The notes below the pieces were generated by a model that was not told the DNA's origin, did not search any database, and saw nothing but the letters and a program-made list of their open reading frames with translations. This document shows positions 1 to 9,035 of a stretch of 64,000 nt of DNA, in pieces; within the stretch, counting starts at the first letter, position 1; every line of letters starts with the position of its first letter. The DNA lies in NCBI RefSeq assembly GCF_017893965.1, contig NZ_CP054142.1:1922001-1986000 (forward strand). Direction: 5' to 3'. This DNA comes from Treponema parvum (GTDB lineage: Bacteria; Spirochaetota; Spirochaetia; Treponematales; Treponemataceae). The position numbers and the translations under genes are program-made.

Positions 1-2
1 TC

Positions 3-983
3 TTAAAGGCAGTCGAAAAGACGGGGTACCGAGTAAACTACATGGCGTCCGCACTAAAACGGAAGACTATAAAAATTGCCTTGATAATGTGCGAAGGCAA
101 CACAACCGGCGATTATCACAATACTATGCTCGCCGGCTGCCGCATGGCAGCCGGCGAATTTGCAGGGCTAAACTGCACAGTCAGTGAATTTTTATATCCG
201 GCCGGGCTCATAGGCGCAAAACAGGAATGCCGCATTCTTGATTCCCTGTTATACGAGCATCCAGAAGAATACGACGGTCTTCTCGTAGTCCCTGAAAACA
301 CAGGCAGAGAGCTTTCTCTTTGCCTTAACAAGCATATTGCGCAGGGGACGCCGGTCATTCTTATCGACAATAAGTTTGAAGACATGAAATATCTTTGCTG
401 CATCTCTCCGCGAAGTTACCTTATAGGTCGTCTGGGAGCGGAATATCTGTGCAAAACTTCCAGTCCCGGTAAAATCCTTGTGGCTTTAGGGGACGAGACG
501 TCAAAGACGCATCAGGAAAACGTAGAAGGTTTTGAAGCGTATATAAATGACAATAAGCTCCCGTTTTCATGCGTGTATATTCATGACCCGTACGATGAAG
601 AAGAAGAAACGGCTCTCATCGATTCCGCCGTGCAAAGCGATTCTGCGATCACGGCCATGTATACTGTCCGTGAAAAAAATTCGCATGCGCTTGCAAAGGT
701 GGCTTCCCGCTATCCCCAAAGAAAATTCCAAGTGCTTGCGAGCGATCTGTGTCCTTCAAACGTACAAAATCTGAAAGAAGGCATAGTAAGCGGCGTCATC
801 GACAAAAATGCGTACCAAAGAGGATATTTGGGGATGAGCACCTTGTTCGGCTATGTTCTTAAACACGAAAACCCCAAGGCAAAAATATTATCCGTTCCGG
901 TATCTATCGTAATGCAAAGCAATCTTCCCTTTTATGTAGGAGAGATGGGATCGGGGATCTGTATATCCTCGACCGAAATATAA
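3..983 (+). CDS. LacI-family transcriptional regulator, 5' end outside the window
   Basis: The frame stays open from the first bases of the window, and the residues before the first ATG (at 42) read LKAVEKTGYRVNYMASALKR. This is the end of a LacI-type helix-turn-helix plus the hinge helix. ATG 42 is therefore an internal methionine and the true start lies upstream of the window. The rest is a periplasmic-binding-protein-like sensor domain of about 300 residues that would bind a small sugar ligand. The stop is 29 nt before a NagB-type gene on the same strand, so it probably controls amino-sugar or related sugar use. The effector is unknown. The family call is firm; the regulon is inferred from position only. 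Confidence 0.88.
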   Translation, partial: LKAVEKTGYRVNYMASALKRKTIKIALIMCEGNTTGDYHNTMLAGCRMAAGEFAGLNCTVSEFLYPAGLIGAKQECRILDSLLYEHPEEYDGLLVVPENTGRELSLCLNKHIAQGTPVILIDNKFEDMKYLCCISPRSYLIGRLGAEYLCKTSSPGKILVALGDETSKTHQENVEGFEAYINDNKLPFSCVYIHDPYDEEEETALIDSAVQSDSAITAMYTVREKNSHALAKVASRYPQRKFQVLASDLCPSNVQNLKEGIVSGVIDKNAYQRGYLGMSTLFGYVLKHENPKAKILSVPVSIVMQSNLPFYVGEMGSGICISSTEI

Positions 984-1012
984 AATTTTACCTTATTTTT
1001 GGAGGAAAATAA

Positions 1013-1753
1013 ATGTTTACTATCAGTGTTTCACAGTCTCCACAAGAGCTCGGACAGGCGGCTGCAAACCGCATAGCGCTTGAGATCAACAAGGCGATAA
1101 AAAGCAAAGGGTACGCCCGTATCGTCCTTTCGACAGGAGCATCGCAGTTTGAAACGATCGACGCCCTTATAAAAGAGGATGTGGATTGGAGCAAGGTAAC
1201 CATGTTTCATCTTGACGAATATGTAGCCTTAGCGGAAACCCATATCGCTTCGTTCCGTAAATATCTTAAAGAACGCTTTGTGAGCAAAGTGAATTTAAAA
1301 GAAGCCGTCTTTGTGAACGGAGAAGGCAATATAAAAGAAAACATTGCTTACATAACCAAAAGACTTACGGAGGCGCCCATAGACGTCGGCGTGATAGGAA
1401 TCGGAGAAAACGGGCACATAGCCTTTAACGACCCGCCTGCGGATTTTAATAACAAGGAAAGCTACATAGTAGTAAACCTTGATGAAAAATGCAAAAACCA
1501 GCAAGTACACGAAGGTTGGTTTAAGACAGTCGCCGACGTACCTGATCAGGCTATTTCCATGACCGTACATCAGATCATGAAAAGCAAGGTGATCGTGTCT
1601 TCCGTTCCGCATGCGGTTAAAGCCGACGCTATTTTAAAAACGCTTACCTCTCCGGTCACAAACAATGTGCCAGCCACCATAATGAAAACTCATCCGGAAT
1701 GGTATCTTTTTATTGAAAACGCTTCGGCGGAAAAGGCATTTCCTTTAAAATAA
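1013..1753 (+). CDS. NagB-family glucosamine-6-phosphate deaminase-like protein (first copy)
   Basis: A 246-residue protein of the NagB/6-phosphogluconolactonase fold. NagB converts glucosamine-6-phosphate to fructose-6-phosphate and ammonia in the cytoplasm. The motif HLDEYVAL carries the Asp matching E. coli Asp72. GIGENGHIAFNDP is the active-site loop, with the catalytic His kept. Compared with the E. coli loop GNDGHIAFNEP, the Asp141 position is Asn and the Glu148 position is Asp, so the exact substrate is uncertain. A strong ribosome site (ggagg) lies about 9 nt before ATG 1013. A second paralog follows after 13 nt, and a LacI-type regulator precedes, so the three form a probable operon. 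Deaminase activity on another amino sugar phosphate is possible. Confidence 0.8.
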   Translation: MFTISVSQSPQELGQAAANRIALEINKAIKSKGYARIVLSTGASQFETIDALIKEDVDWSKVTMFHLDEYVALAETHIASFRKYLKERFVSKVNLKEAVFVNGEGNIKENIAYITKRLTEAPIDVGVIGIGENGHIAFNDPPADFNNKESYIVVNLDEKCKNQQVHEGWFKTVADVPDQAISMTVHQIMKSKVIVSSVPHAVKADAILKTLTSPVTNNVPATIMKTHPEWYLFIENASAEKAFPLK

Positions 1754-1766
1754 GGAGGATTAAATC

Positions 1767-2528
1767 ATGCAGTCTAATTTTAATGTTTCGATTTTCCCTT
1801 CAAGGGATGAGATGGGAACGGCCGCCGGCAAATGCGCCGAGCGGATGTTTGTAAATGCGATAAAGCAAAAAAAAGGCGGTATAGTGAGGGCGATCTTTGC
1901 GGCGGCCCCAAGCCAAAACGAAATTCTTGCCTTTCTTGCAAAAAGCAAAAAGATCGACTGGTCTAAGGTAGAAGCGTTCCATATGGACGAATACGTAGGA
2001 CTTCCGGCGGACGCACCGCAGGGGTTCGGAAATTTTTTGGACGCGCACATATTTCTAAAAGTTCCCTTTGCAAAGGTGCACTACTTACGCCCGTCGGGAA
2101 ACCCTGAAAAAAACATAAAGGCCTATGCCGCGGAGCTTAAAAAGGCTCCGATCGATATTTGCCTTATGGGAATAGGTGAAAACGGACATATAGCGTTTAA
2201 CGATCCGGGCGTCGCAGACTTTCACGACGGCGAAACGGTAAAGATCGTAGAGCTCGACAACACTTGCAGAAATCAGCAAGTACACGACGGATGCTTTAAA
2301 CAGCTGTCCGACGTTCCAAAACAAGCGGTAACTTTAACGATTCCTATTCTTTTTAAATCGGAACACATAGTATGCACCGTTCCGGCGTCGGCCAAAGCCA
2401 AGGCTGTAAAAGCAACAATCTTAGGCCCATGCAGTGAAAAATGTCCCGCTTCCATTTTAAGGCTGCATCCGGATGCAAATATGTTCTTGGACGCCGAAAG
2501 CGGAAAACACGTTTCGGAATTCTTATAA
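1767..2528 (+). CDS. NagB-family glucosamine-6-phosphate deaminase-like protein (second copy)
   Basis: A 253-residue paralog of the preceding gene, with aligned HMDEYVGL and GIGENGHIAFNDP loops. It has the same two substitutions relative to E. coli NagB (Asn at the Asp141 position, Asp at the Glu148 position). It starts 13 nt after its neighbour with ribosome site aaggagg. Two diverged copies side by side suggest either a hetero-oligomer or enzymes for two related amino-sugar phosphates. NagB enzymes are usually homohexamers or monomers, so a mixed complex would be unusual. The family is clear; the individual role is inferred. Confidence 0.8.
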   Translation: MQSNFNVSIFPSRDEMGTAAGKCAERMFVNAIKQKKGGIVRAIFAAAPSQNEILAFLAKSKKIDWSKVEAFHMDEYVGLPADAPQGFGNFLDAHIFLKVPFAKVHYLRPSGNPEKNIKAYAAELKKAPIDICLMGIGENGHIAFNDPGVADFHDGETVKIVELDNTCRNQQVHDGCFKQLSDVPKQAVTLTIPILFKSEHIVCTVPASAKAKAVKATILGPCSEKCPASILRLHPDANMFLDAESGKHVSEFL

Positions 2529-2548
2529 TTTTAAGGAAGGTACGCAAT

Positions 2549-2605
2549 ATGCGCACAAATTGCCCATCTTCTAAATCTGAAGATTTAATCGCTGTGCAAT
2601 TTTAA
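2549..2605 (+). CDS. Possible 18-residue small ORF after the nagB pair
   Basis: ATG 2549 is preceded by a good ribosome site (aaggaagg, 2533-2540) and opens an 18-codon frame, MRTNCPSSKSEDLIAVQF. The same bases form nested inverted repeats (aaattgc with gcaattt; aaatc with gattt), so the segment may be a structured 3' RNA element instead. I do not recognise the peptide. It lies in the nagB transcript before the shared terminator. Confidence 0.25.
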   Translation: MRTNCPSSKSEDLIAVQF

Positions 2606-2717
2606 GGAACCGTTTTACTGTGCGGACGGGTTTTAAAAACTTCGCCGCATAGCCATAGCGTATAAAACGCTGTTAAACTTTATAAGATAAAACCGTATCG
2701 GAAAATCGATGCGGCAT

Positions 2718-2770
2718 AAAAAAGGGCTGCCGCGGCGAGGTTTTTAATAACTTCCGGGCAGCCCTTTTTT
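2718..2770. terminator. Bidirectional rho-independent terminator between nagB and gap
   Basis: A perfect 14-bp inverted repeat (2718-2731 with 2757-2770; core gggctgcc/ggcagccc) is flanked by A6 on the left and T6 on the right. It can therefore end both the rightward nagB transcript and the leftward gap transcript. The loop is 25 nt. Confidence 0.85.
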
Positions 2771-2806
2771 ACTTGCGCTTATTTAGCGACATTCAATTTA
2801 AACCTT

Positions 2807-3829
<1,023 letters not shown>

Positions 3830-3863
3830 TCAATCTATAATATTAAAAGCTTCTTATAGCATA

Positions 3864-3892
3864 ATAATACCCTTTTTCATTTTTTACTTCAA
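3864..3892 (-). promoter_or_regulatory. Probable sigma-70 promoter of gap
   Basis: On the minus strand, TTGAAG (3892-3887), a 17-nt spacer and TATTAT (3869-3864) lie about 50 nt upstream of the gap start codon. The match is 4/6 and 5/6 to consensus with ideal spacing. Confidence 0.55.
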
Positions 3893-3979
3893 GTAGCAAA
3901 TCTGCGCGTGCCCGCGTGCTGCAAGGCGCCGCGGCATCGCGTTCCGCGTTATCCTATAGCCAACCGAATACGGAATTTT

Positions 3980-4723
3980 TCAGTTATTTTCAGAGCCGGC
4001 GTCGATAGCTACGGAGCCCAGCCACGTAACAAGGCTGTAGTACGGCGTGTAAGAAGCGTCGCGGCCTACGGAGATCGCATACATGTTTACATACCAAACA
4101 TTGTCGGAAGGAGCCGTAGAACCGTGTACGTCGTCGTTCCCGATTACAGGAACAACGTTATTCTCATGATTCGGATATGCGTTTCCTCCCCGGCCGAACT
4201 CAAATGTGCGCCTGTTATCATATCGAACGGGTTTCCAGCTCTGTTCAACTCCGGCGATGATAACTTTCGAGCTGTAATTTGCATCCGTTCCATAAGACAT
4301 AAGACGTATGTAAACCGTTTGCGCTCCGTTATTCGCGATTAAAGGCGTTCTGCTACCGGCGGAAGTTCCTACGGGTTTATACGAATACGTTTCTATAACC
4401 CTGCGCGCAGCCGCAGAGCCGTTGCTTAAGGTATTCAAAGCGTTTACGGAACTTATGTGGGAATTCATTTCAGAATAACTTGAGTAGATCTTATAATATA
4501 CGGCTGTTCCTTCGGCAACAAATCCGCCGGAGTTATTGTTAGCCGCCGTTCCGAACCTGAAGTATCTTTCCAGATAGTTTGTAGTATTATGGGCGGGAGT
4601 GTGATAGGCTACGGGAGGATCCAGCGCAAAATATTCTTGTAAGCCGCAAGCTTGAAAAAATAAAAAAACCGCGGCGCATATAGGTATCGAAAAACTCGCT
4701 TTTACGGTTTTCTCGAGATGCAC
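3980..4723 (-). CDS. Putative lipoprotein of unknown function
   Basis: A 247-residue protein starting at GTG 4723, whose G is the last base of the upstream gene's TAG stop (TAGTG). This 1-nt overlap suggests translational coupling; a longer ATG frame to 4783 would put 60 nt inside the neighbour and hide the signal. From GTG the N-terminus is a lipoprotein signal: basic residues, a hydrophobic stretch, then the lipobox FFQA with Cys26. The mature part is rich in Ser, Asn and Tyr and looks like an extracytoplasmic beta-type domain. I recognise no family. It should be anchored in the outer leaflet of the inner membrane or the outer membrane. Confidence 0.7.
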   Translation of the reverse strand: MHLEKTVKASFSIPICAAVFLFFQACGLQEYFALDPPVAYHTPAHNTTNYLERYFRFGTAANNNSGGFVAEGTAVYYKIYSSYSEMNSHISSVNALNTLSNGSAAARRVIETYSYKPVGTSAGSRTPLIANNGAQTVYIRLMSYGTDANYSSKVIIAGVEQSWKPVRYDNRRTFEFGRGGNAYPNHENNVVPVIGNDDVHGSTAPSDNVWYVNMYAISVGRDASYTPYYSLVTWLGSVAIDAGSENN

Positions 4724-5403
4724 TATTGTAATTTTCCTTGGGCTTGAAGCGCAATAATGCGGTTTTTCGCAAGCTTCGCCCATGATTCCGACGGGCTTTT
4801 ATCCACAAGTTTTTTATACGACGCTTCGGCGGAAGTAAAATCCTGTTTTTCCTCCTGAAGTCTGCCCAAACTGAACAATGCGTGAGAAAGTTCTAAAAAA
4901 TCTTCGAACTTAGAAGCTTCGTCATAATATTTTATCGCGCCGTCAGAATCGCCGAGCTCTTCACTGCATACGGCAGCGTTAAAATACGCAAGGGGCGCTA
5001 TATAAGATTTTTTTGCTTTTGAAGCGCAAGAAAGCCATTGCGTACGGGCATTCGTATAATCTTTTTTTTGAAAATATATTTCACCGCAAAGCATCGAGGC
5101 GCGCGCACCCACAATACCGCCTTTAGCCGTGAATCCCGAAAGTTCTTTGAGGGCATCGCCGCGGCGCGCCTCAAGCTCAGTTTCTGAAAGATCCGAAGAT
5201 TTATCGGTCAACGAATAAGTGATTTTATCTATCTTTTCAAGTCCCGTTTCAACATTTTTTCCGGAAACGGTTACAATAACGGCGTATGTTAAAATCGCCG
5301 CTACAGAAACGGCAAAAACGCATAAAATGATTTTTCTATTTTTTAGAATAAAATTTCCCAATACTTCGGAAAATGTTTTTTTTTCAATTTTTTCTTGCGT
5401 CAT
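4723..5403 (-). CDS. Membrane-anchored TPR protein
   Basis: A 226-residue protein starting at ATG 5403, which has ribosome site aggag 7 nt upstream; a TTG 24 nt earlier is less likely. Residues about 25-50 form one transmembrane segment (KIILCVFAVSVAAILTYAV). The remainder has at least two tetratricopeptide repeats (YFNAAVCSEELGDSDGAIKY; HALFSLGRLQEEKQDFTSAE). The layout resembles YfgM-type ancillary envelope proteins, but I cannot assign it. It is coupled by overlap to the lipoprotein gene downstream, so both probably serve one envelope process. Confidence 0.75.
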   Translation of the reverse strand: MTQEKIEKKTFSEVLGNFILKNRKIILCVFAVSVAAILTYAVIVTVSGKNVETGLEKIDKITYSLTDKSSDLSETELEARRGDALKELSGFTAKGGIVGARASMLCGEIYFQKKDYTNARTQWLSCASKAKKSYIAPLAYFNAAVCSEELGDSDGAIKYYDEASKFEDFLELSHALFSLGRLQEEKQDFTSAEASYKKLVDKSPSESWAKLAKNRIIALQAQGKLQ

Positions 5404-5475
5404 ACAAGACTCCTGCAAAGGATACAAAATTCTTTATCGTATCCGATTAATCTAATTTAATGACAAATATCCGTC

Positions 5476-6555
5476 TTACTTACGGTCTCTGTCTTCACGG
5501 ACGTGTAATTCGTTCAGCAAGCGAGAAATATAAGTCCGCTGTATTCCCAATATCTTTCCCGCCTTAGTCTGGTTCCAAGACGTTTCGTCAAGAATCTTAC
5601 AGATATAGGCTCTTTTAAACCTGTTCAATGCGGTTTTAAGAGTTCTGTCCTCCGTCAAAGACGGAATTTTTTCTTCTGAAGCCGTCTGTTCGCACGCCGT
5701 TCCGGAAAAGCTTTTTGAAAACTGCAAGTCCCAGTCTTGAATGAACGGCTCTTCGCCTAAAATACAGGCATATTCCACCGTATTTTTAAGCTCACGGACA
5801 TTTCCCGGCCAATAGTAGTCGTGCAGAGCTTTAGCGGCGGACGACGAAAATCCCGAAAACTGCTTTTTCGTCTTTCGGCCAAATTTTTTCAAAAAAAACT
5901 CGGCTAAAGGTTCTATATCCTCTTTCCGTTCCCTGAGCGGCGGAATATTTATAGGAAACGTATTGAGACGGTGATACAGATCGATCAAAAACCGCCCGTC
6001 TTTTACAGACGCCTCAAGATCACATTCCGCAGACGCAATTATCCTCACATTAAAAGCGGCCGTCTTATCCGAGACTGTCCCTGAAGATTTCGAATAAGGC
6101 GCCATGCGATCCAGCAAAACAGTCTGAAGATTGAGCGGTAGTTTTTCTATTCCGTCAAAAAACAAGGTTCCGCCGTCCGCCGTTGCCAACATCCGCTCGT
6201 AATTTTTTATCCGATTCTCAAAAACTCCTTCCTGCAAAAAAGCTATACAATCCGCACGGACAAAAGGAGCGTTTTTGCGTTTGCTTTTCAAATGCAGCTT
6301 TCGCGCAAAAAAGTTTTTTCCGCTTCCGTTTTCACCGGTCAGCAATACCGGCGCATCGGAAAGAGCGACCGATTCCATTACACGGTAAAGATCCAAAATT
6401 ACACGGCTCTTAGCCGTAAAAGCGTCGAACGAACGTTCCGACCCGCCCTTGTTTGCAACCGCCGTATCGTCCGTATGTTTTGAGACCTTTCCTTCCCCGG
6501 TGTCTTCATTCAAGCAAAATACTTCAAATGCCTTAAGATAGTCGCCGGCAAACAA
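5476..6555 (-). CDS. Degenerate sigma-54-activator-like AAA+ protein with Fis-type HTH
   Basis: A 359-residue protein with a central AAA+ domain of the bacterial enhancer-binding family and a C-terminal Fis-type helix-turn-helix (residues ~305-350, WNQTKAGKILGIQRTYISRL). Walker A is GENGSGKN (74-81), and PPLRER and WPGNVREL are typical. The GAFTGA loop that contacts sigma-54 is missing: the segment reads ENRIKNYERMLATADGG. Walker B is LFFDG, with the catalytic Glu replaced by Gly135, and the first arginine of the FREDL motif is Leu190. It may bind DNA and ATP without driving sigma-54 remodelling. No receiver domain is present. A TTG start at 6555 is supported by gaggg about 9 nt upstream. Confidence 0.8.
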   Translation of the reverse strand: MFAGDYLKAFEVFCLNEDTGEGKVSKHTDDTAVANKGGSERSFDAFTAKSRVILDLYRVMESVALSDAPVLLTGENGSGKNFFARKLHLKSKRKNAPFVRADCIAFLQEGVFENRIKNYERMLATADGGTLFFDGIEKLPLNLQTVLLDRMAPYSKSSGTVSDKTAAFNVRIIASAECDLEASVKDGRFLIDLYHRLNTFPINIPPLRERKEDIEPLAEFFLKKFGRKTKKQFSGFSSSAAKALHDYYWPGNVRELKNTVEYACILGEEPFIQDWDLQFSKSFSGTACEQTASEEKIPSLTEDRTLKTALNRFKRAYICKILDETSWNQTKAGKILGIQRTYISRLLNELHVREDRDRK

Positions 6556-6573
6556 TATTACAGTCCCTCATTC

Positions 6574-6607
6574 AAAAACGCATTGCCTGTATTCGGGCAA
6601 TGCGTTT
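6574..6607 (-). terminator. Terminator of the recA-rpsA operon
   Basis: A 12-bp perfect inverted repeat (aaacgcattgcc, 6576-6587, with 6596-6607) has an 8-nt loop. On the minus strand it is followed by TTTTTG. It lies just downstream of the cmk/rpsA stop and just before the next gene's start. Confidence 0.75.
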
Positions 6608-6644
6608 GTACACGAATAAACCAATTAAACTTGCGATAATTCAG

Positions 6645-9014
6645 CTATTCGTTGTTCTTTGTTTTCATAAAATCGCCGAGAGTATAGGCGCCGTCGTCAT
6701 CGTCGGAAGATGAAGACATATAGCGCGAAATCTCGTCACGCTGCTGCTTTTTCTTGTATTCCCTTACGGAAAAAGCGGCTTTTTCCTTATCCACGTTTAT
6801 GTCAACAACGTATACGTTAATCTTATCGCCTACGTTGTATTTTTTAACGGCCTCTTCAAAGGGAATTTCCTTGTCGTCGCTCAAATTCGACTTGTTTACA
6901 AGCCCTTCAATACCGGACGGAGCTTTGACAAACAGTCCGAAATCCGTGATCGAAGTTATCTCTCCTTCAAAAGTCGAACCGGGTTTGTAATCCGCCGCGA
7001 ACTGCTTCCAAGGATTGCTTTCTAGCTGCTTAAGTCCTACGCGTATGTGATGATTTTCAGGGTCGTTTTCTATGATTACGACCTTGACATCCTGCCCTAC
7101 GGAAATTTCGCTGCCGGGATGTTTAACTTTCTTTGTCCATGAAAGGTCATCGACATGAAGGAATCCGTCTATTCCGTCTTCGATTGAAACAAAGGCTCCC
7201 GCATTTGTCAATTTTACAACCTTTCCGTCTATCTTGGTTCCTACAGGATATTTTTCAGCAATGGAATCCCACGGGTTTTCGGTAACCTGTTTCAGTCCTA
7301 AAGAAACGCGACCGGCCTGAATATCGTAGCCTAAGATCATGCATTCTATTTCATCGCCGACTTTAACCATGTCGGAAGGCTTATTGACCTTTTTTGTCCA
7401 TGAAAATTCGCTTATATGCGCAAGCCCTTCGATACCTTCTTCCAGCTCTATAAAAGCGCCGAAATCGGTAAGTTTCGTAACCTTTCCCTTTACTACGTCA
7501 TTTACATGGTATTTTTCTTCAAAATGCACCCACGGATCTTCAAGGAAATGCTTTAAAGACAGATTTATGCGTTTTTCTTCAGGTTCAAGCCGTATGACTT
7601 TAAGTTCCACTTCCTGACCTTTTTTTACAAAATCCTTAGGTCGGGTAACATGTCCCCAACTCATATCATTTATATGCAAAAGACCGTCAAATCCGCCAAG
7701 ATCGATAAAGGCGCCGAAACTGGTAAAGCTCTTTACAACACCCTTTACGGTGTCCCCGATTTTTACCGTTTCAAAGAATTTTTCACGGTTTTTATCTATT
7801 TGTTCTTCAAGATATTTTCTGCGATTTACGACAACATTCGCCTTATTGTCGGAATAAAGCCGCTCTATATAAAACGGAGATTTAAGTCCTATCAAGCTTT
7901 CAGGCTTTTCAACTTTTTGGCTGTCCGCCTGACTTATCGGCAGGAACGCGTGAATATCTCCGCCGAGACTGACTTCGTAACCGCCTTTTACAACCTTTGA
8001 AACGGTTCCCGAAACCGGCGCTTTTTCGTCAAAAGCCTTTCGGATATCTTTCCATATCTGCTTTGCGTCCGCCTTTGATTTGGAAACTTCAGGACCATTT
8101 CTGCCGTTCTTTTTAAGAAGGACGACCGTAACCACATCCCCCACTTTCGGCAGAGCATCTGCAAACTCCGTAACGGGGAGTCTCGCCTCCGACTTATATC
8201 CGATATCAAGAAAGACCGAATCCGCAGTTACCTGAATAACATTTCCGTCAACAAGCTGTCCGTCTTCCAAAACACCGAGAGTTTTCAGAGATTCTTCAAA
8301 TTGTGTCTGGATACTGCTCTTAGGAGTTTGAGCCGCATCTTTTTCCACTTCCATTTCTTCCATTACAAACCCTTTTTTATGAATATTATTTAAGATTATT
8401 GCACAAACCTGTTCTATGGTCAAGTCTGAGGTATCTATGTAAACGGCGTCACTTGCTATCTTAAGAGCGCCTTCAGCCTTATTTTTATCGCTTTCATCGC
8501 GTTTTTTAATCGCTTCTTTTATTTCTTCCAAAGATAATTTGCTCACTCCCTGGTCGAAGCGCCGTTTGGCTTGAACATCTATAGAGGCGTCCAAATAAAA
8601 CTTATGTTCGGCGTCAGGAAACACTACCGTCGTCATATCCCGACCCTCGCATACTATGCTGAGCGAATCGGTGATCTTGTGCATGAGATCGTTCACCAAG
8701 TGCCGCACGGCAATTACGGAAGAAACCTGCGAAGTATGCGCCGTCACAAGGTCTTCATGAAGGCGGGACTCAACGTCGACTCCGTTTAGGATGAGATGAG
8801 AATTTACATATTCTATTTTTTGCTTTTTACAAAAATCAGCGATAGCGTCTTCGTCCTTGTTCTCGGAAAGATCGAAACCCGCTTCAAGCAGTGCGAGCGT
8901 CAGCGCACGGTAAAAACTGCCGCTATTTAAATATAAAAGCTTGAGTTTTTGCGCTATAAGATTTGCTATTGTGCTTTTTCCTGTTCCGGCAGGACCGTCG
9001 ATCGCTATGACCAT
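6645..9014 (-). CDS. cmk-rpsA: Fused cytidylate kinase / 30S ribosomal protein S1
   Basis: One 789-residue chain. Residues 1-~215 are cytidylate kinase (CMP/dCMP to the diphosphates) with P-loop GPAGTGKST (7-15) and CEGRDMTTVVFP. Residues ~240-789 are ribosomal protein S1 with six S1 OB-fold repeats; repeats 3-6 are the clearest, each carrying a phrase like VKGVVKSFTSFGAFIDL. In many bacteria cmk and rpsA are neighbours; here they are in frame without a stop. The same fusion is known in Treponema. Codon ATG at residue 218 (MEEMEVEK) could permit separate S1 synthesis, but no good ribosome site precedes it. Last gene of the recA operon, followed by a terminator. Confidence 0.95.
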   Translation of the reverse strand: MVIAIDGPAGTGKSTIANLIAQKLKLLYLNSGSFYRALTLALLEAGFDLSENKDEDAIADFCKKQKIEYVNSHLILNGVDVESRLHEDLVTAHTSQVSSVIAVRHLVNDLMHKITDSLSIVCEGRDMTTVVFPDAEHKFYLDASIDVQAKRRFDQGVSKLSLEEIKEAIKKRDESDKNKAEGALKIASDAVYIDTSDLTIEQVCAIILNNIHKKGFVMEEMEVEKDAAQTPKSSIQTQFEESLKTLGVLEDGQLVDGNVIQVTADSVFLDIGYKSEARLPVTEFADALPKVGDVVTVVLLKKNGRNGPEVSKSKADAKQIWKDIRKAFDEKAPVSGTVSKVVKGGYEVSLGGDIHAFLPISQADSQKVEKPESLIGLKSPFYIERLYSDNKANVVVNRRKYLEEQIDKNREKFFETVKIGDTVKGVVKSFTSFGAFIDLGGFDGLLHINDMSWGHVTRPKDFVKKGQEVELKVIRLEPEEKRINLSLKHFLEDPWVHFEEKYHVNDVVKGKVTKLTDFGAFIELEEGIEGLAHISEFSWTKKVNKPSDMVKVGDEIECMILGYDIQAGRVSLGLKQVTENPWDSIAEKYPVGTKIDGKVVKLTNAGAFVSIEDGIDGFLHVDDLSWTKKVKHPGSEISVGQDVKVVIIENDPENHHIRVGLKQLESNPWKQFAADYKPGSTFEGEITSITDFGLFVKAPSGIEGLVNKSNLSDDKEIPFEEAVKKYNVGDKINVYVVDINVDKEKAAFSVREYKKKQQRDEISRYMSSSSDDDDGAYTLGDFMKTKNNE

Positions 9015-9035
9015 ATTATTCTCCGTGAATATTTA

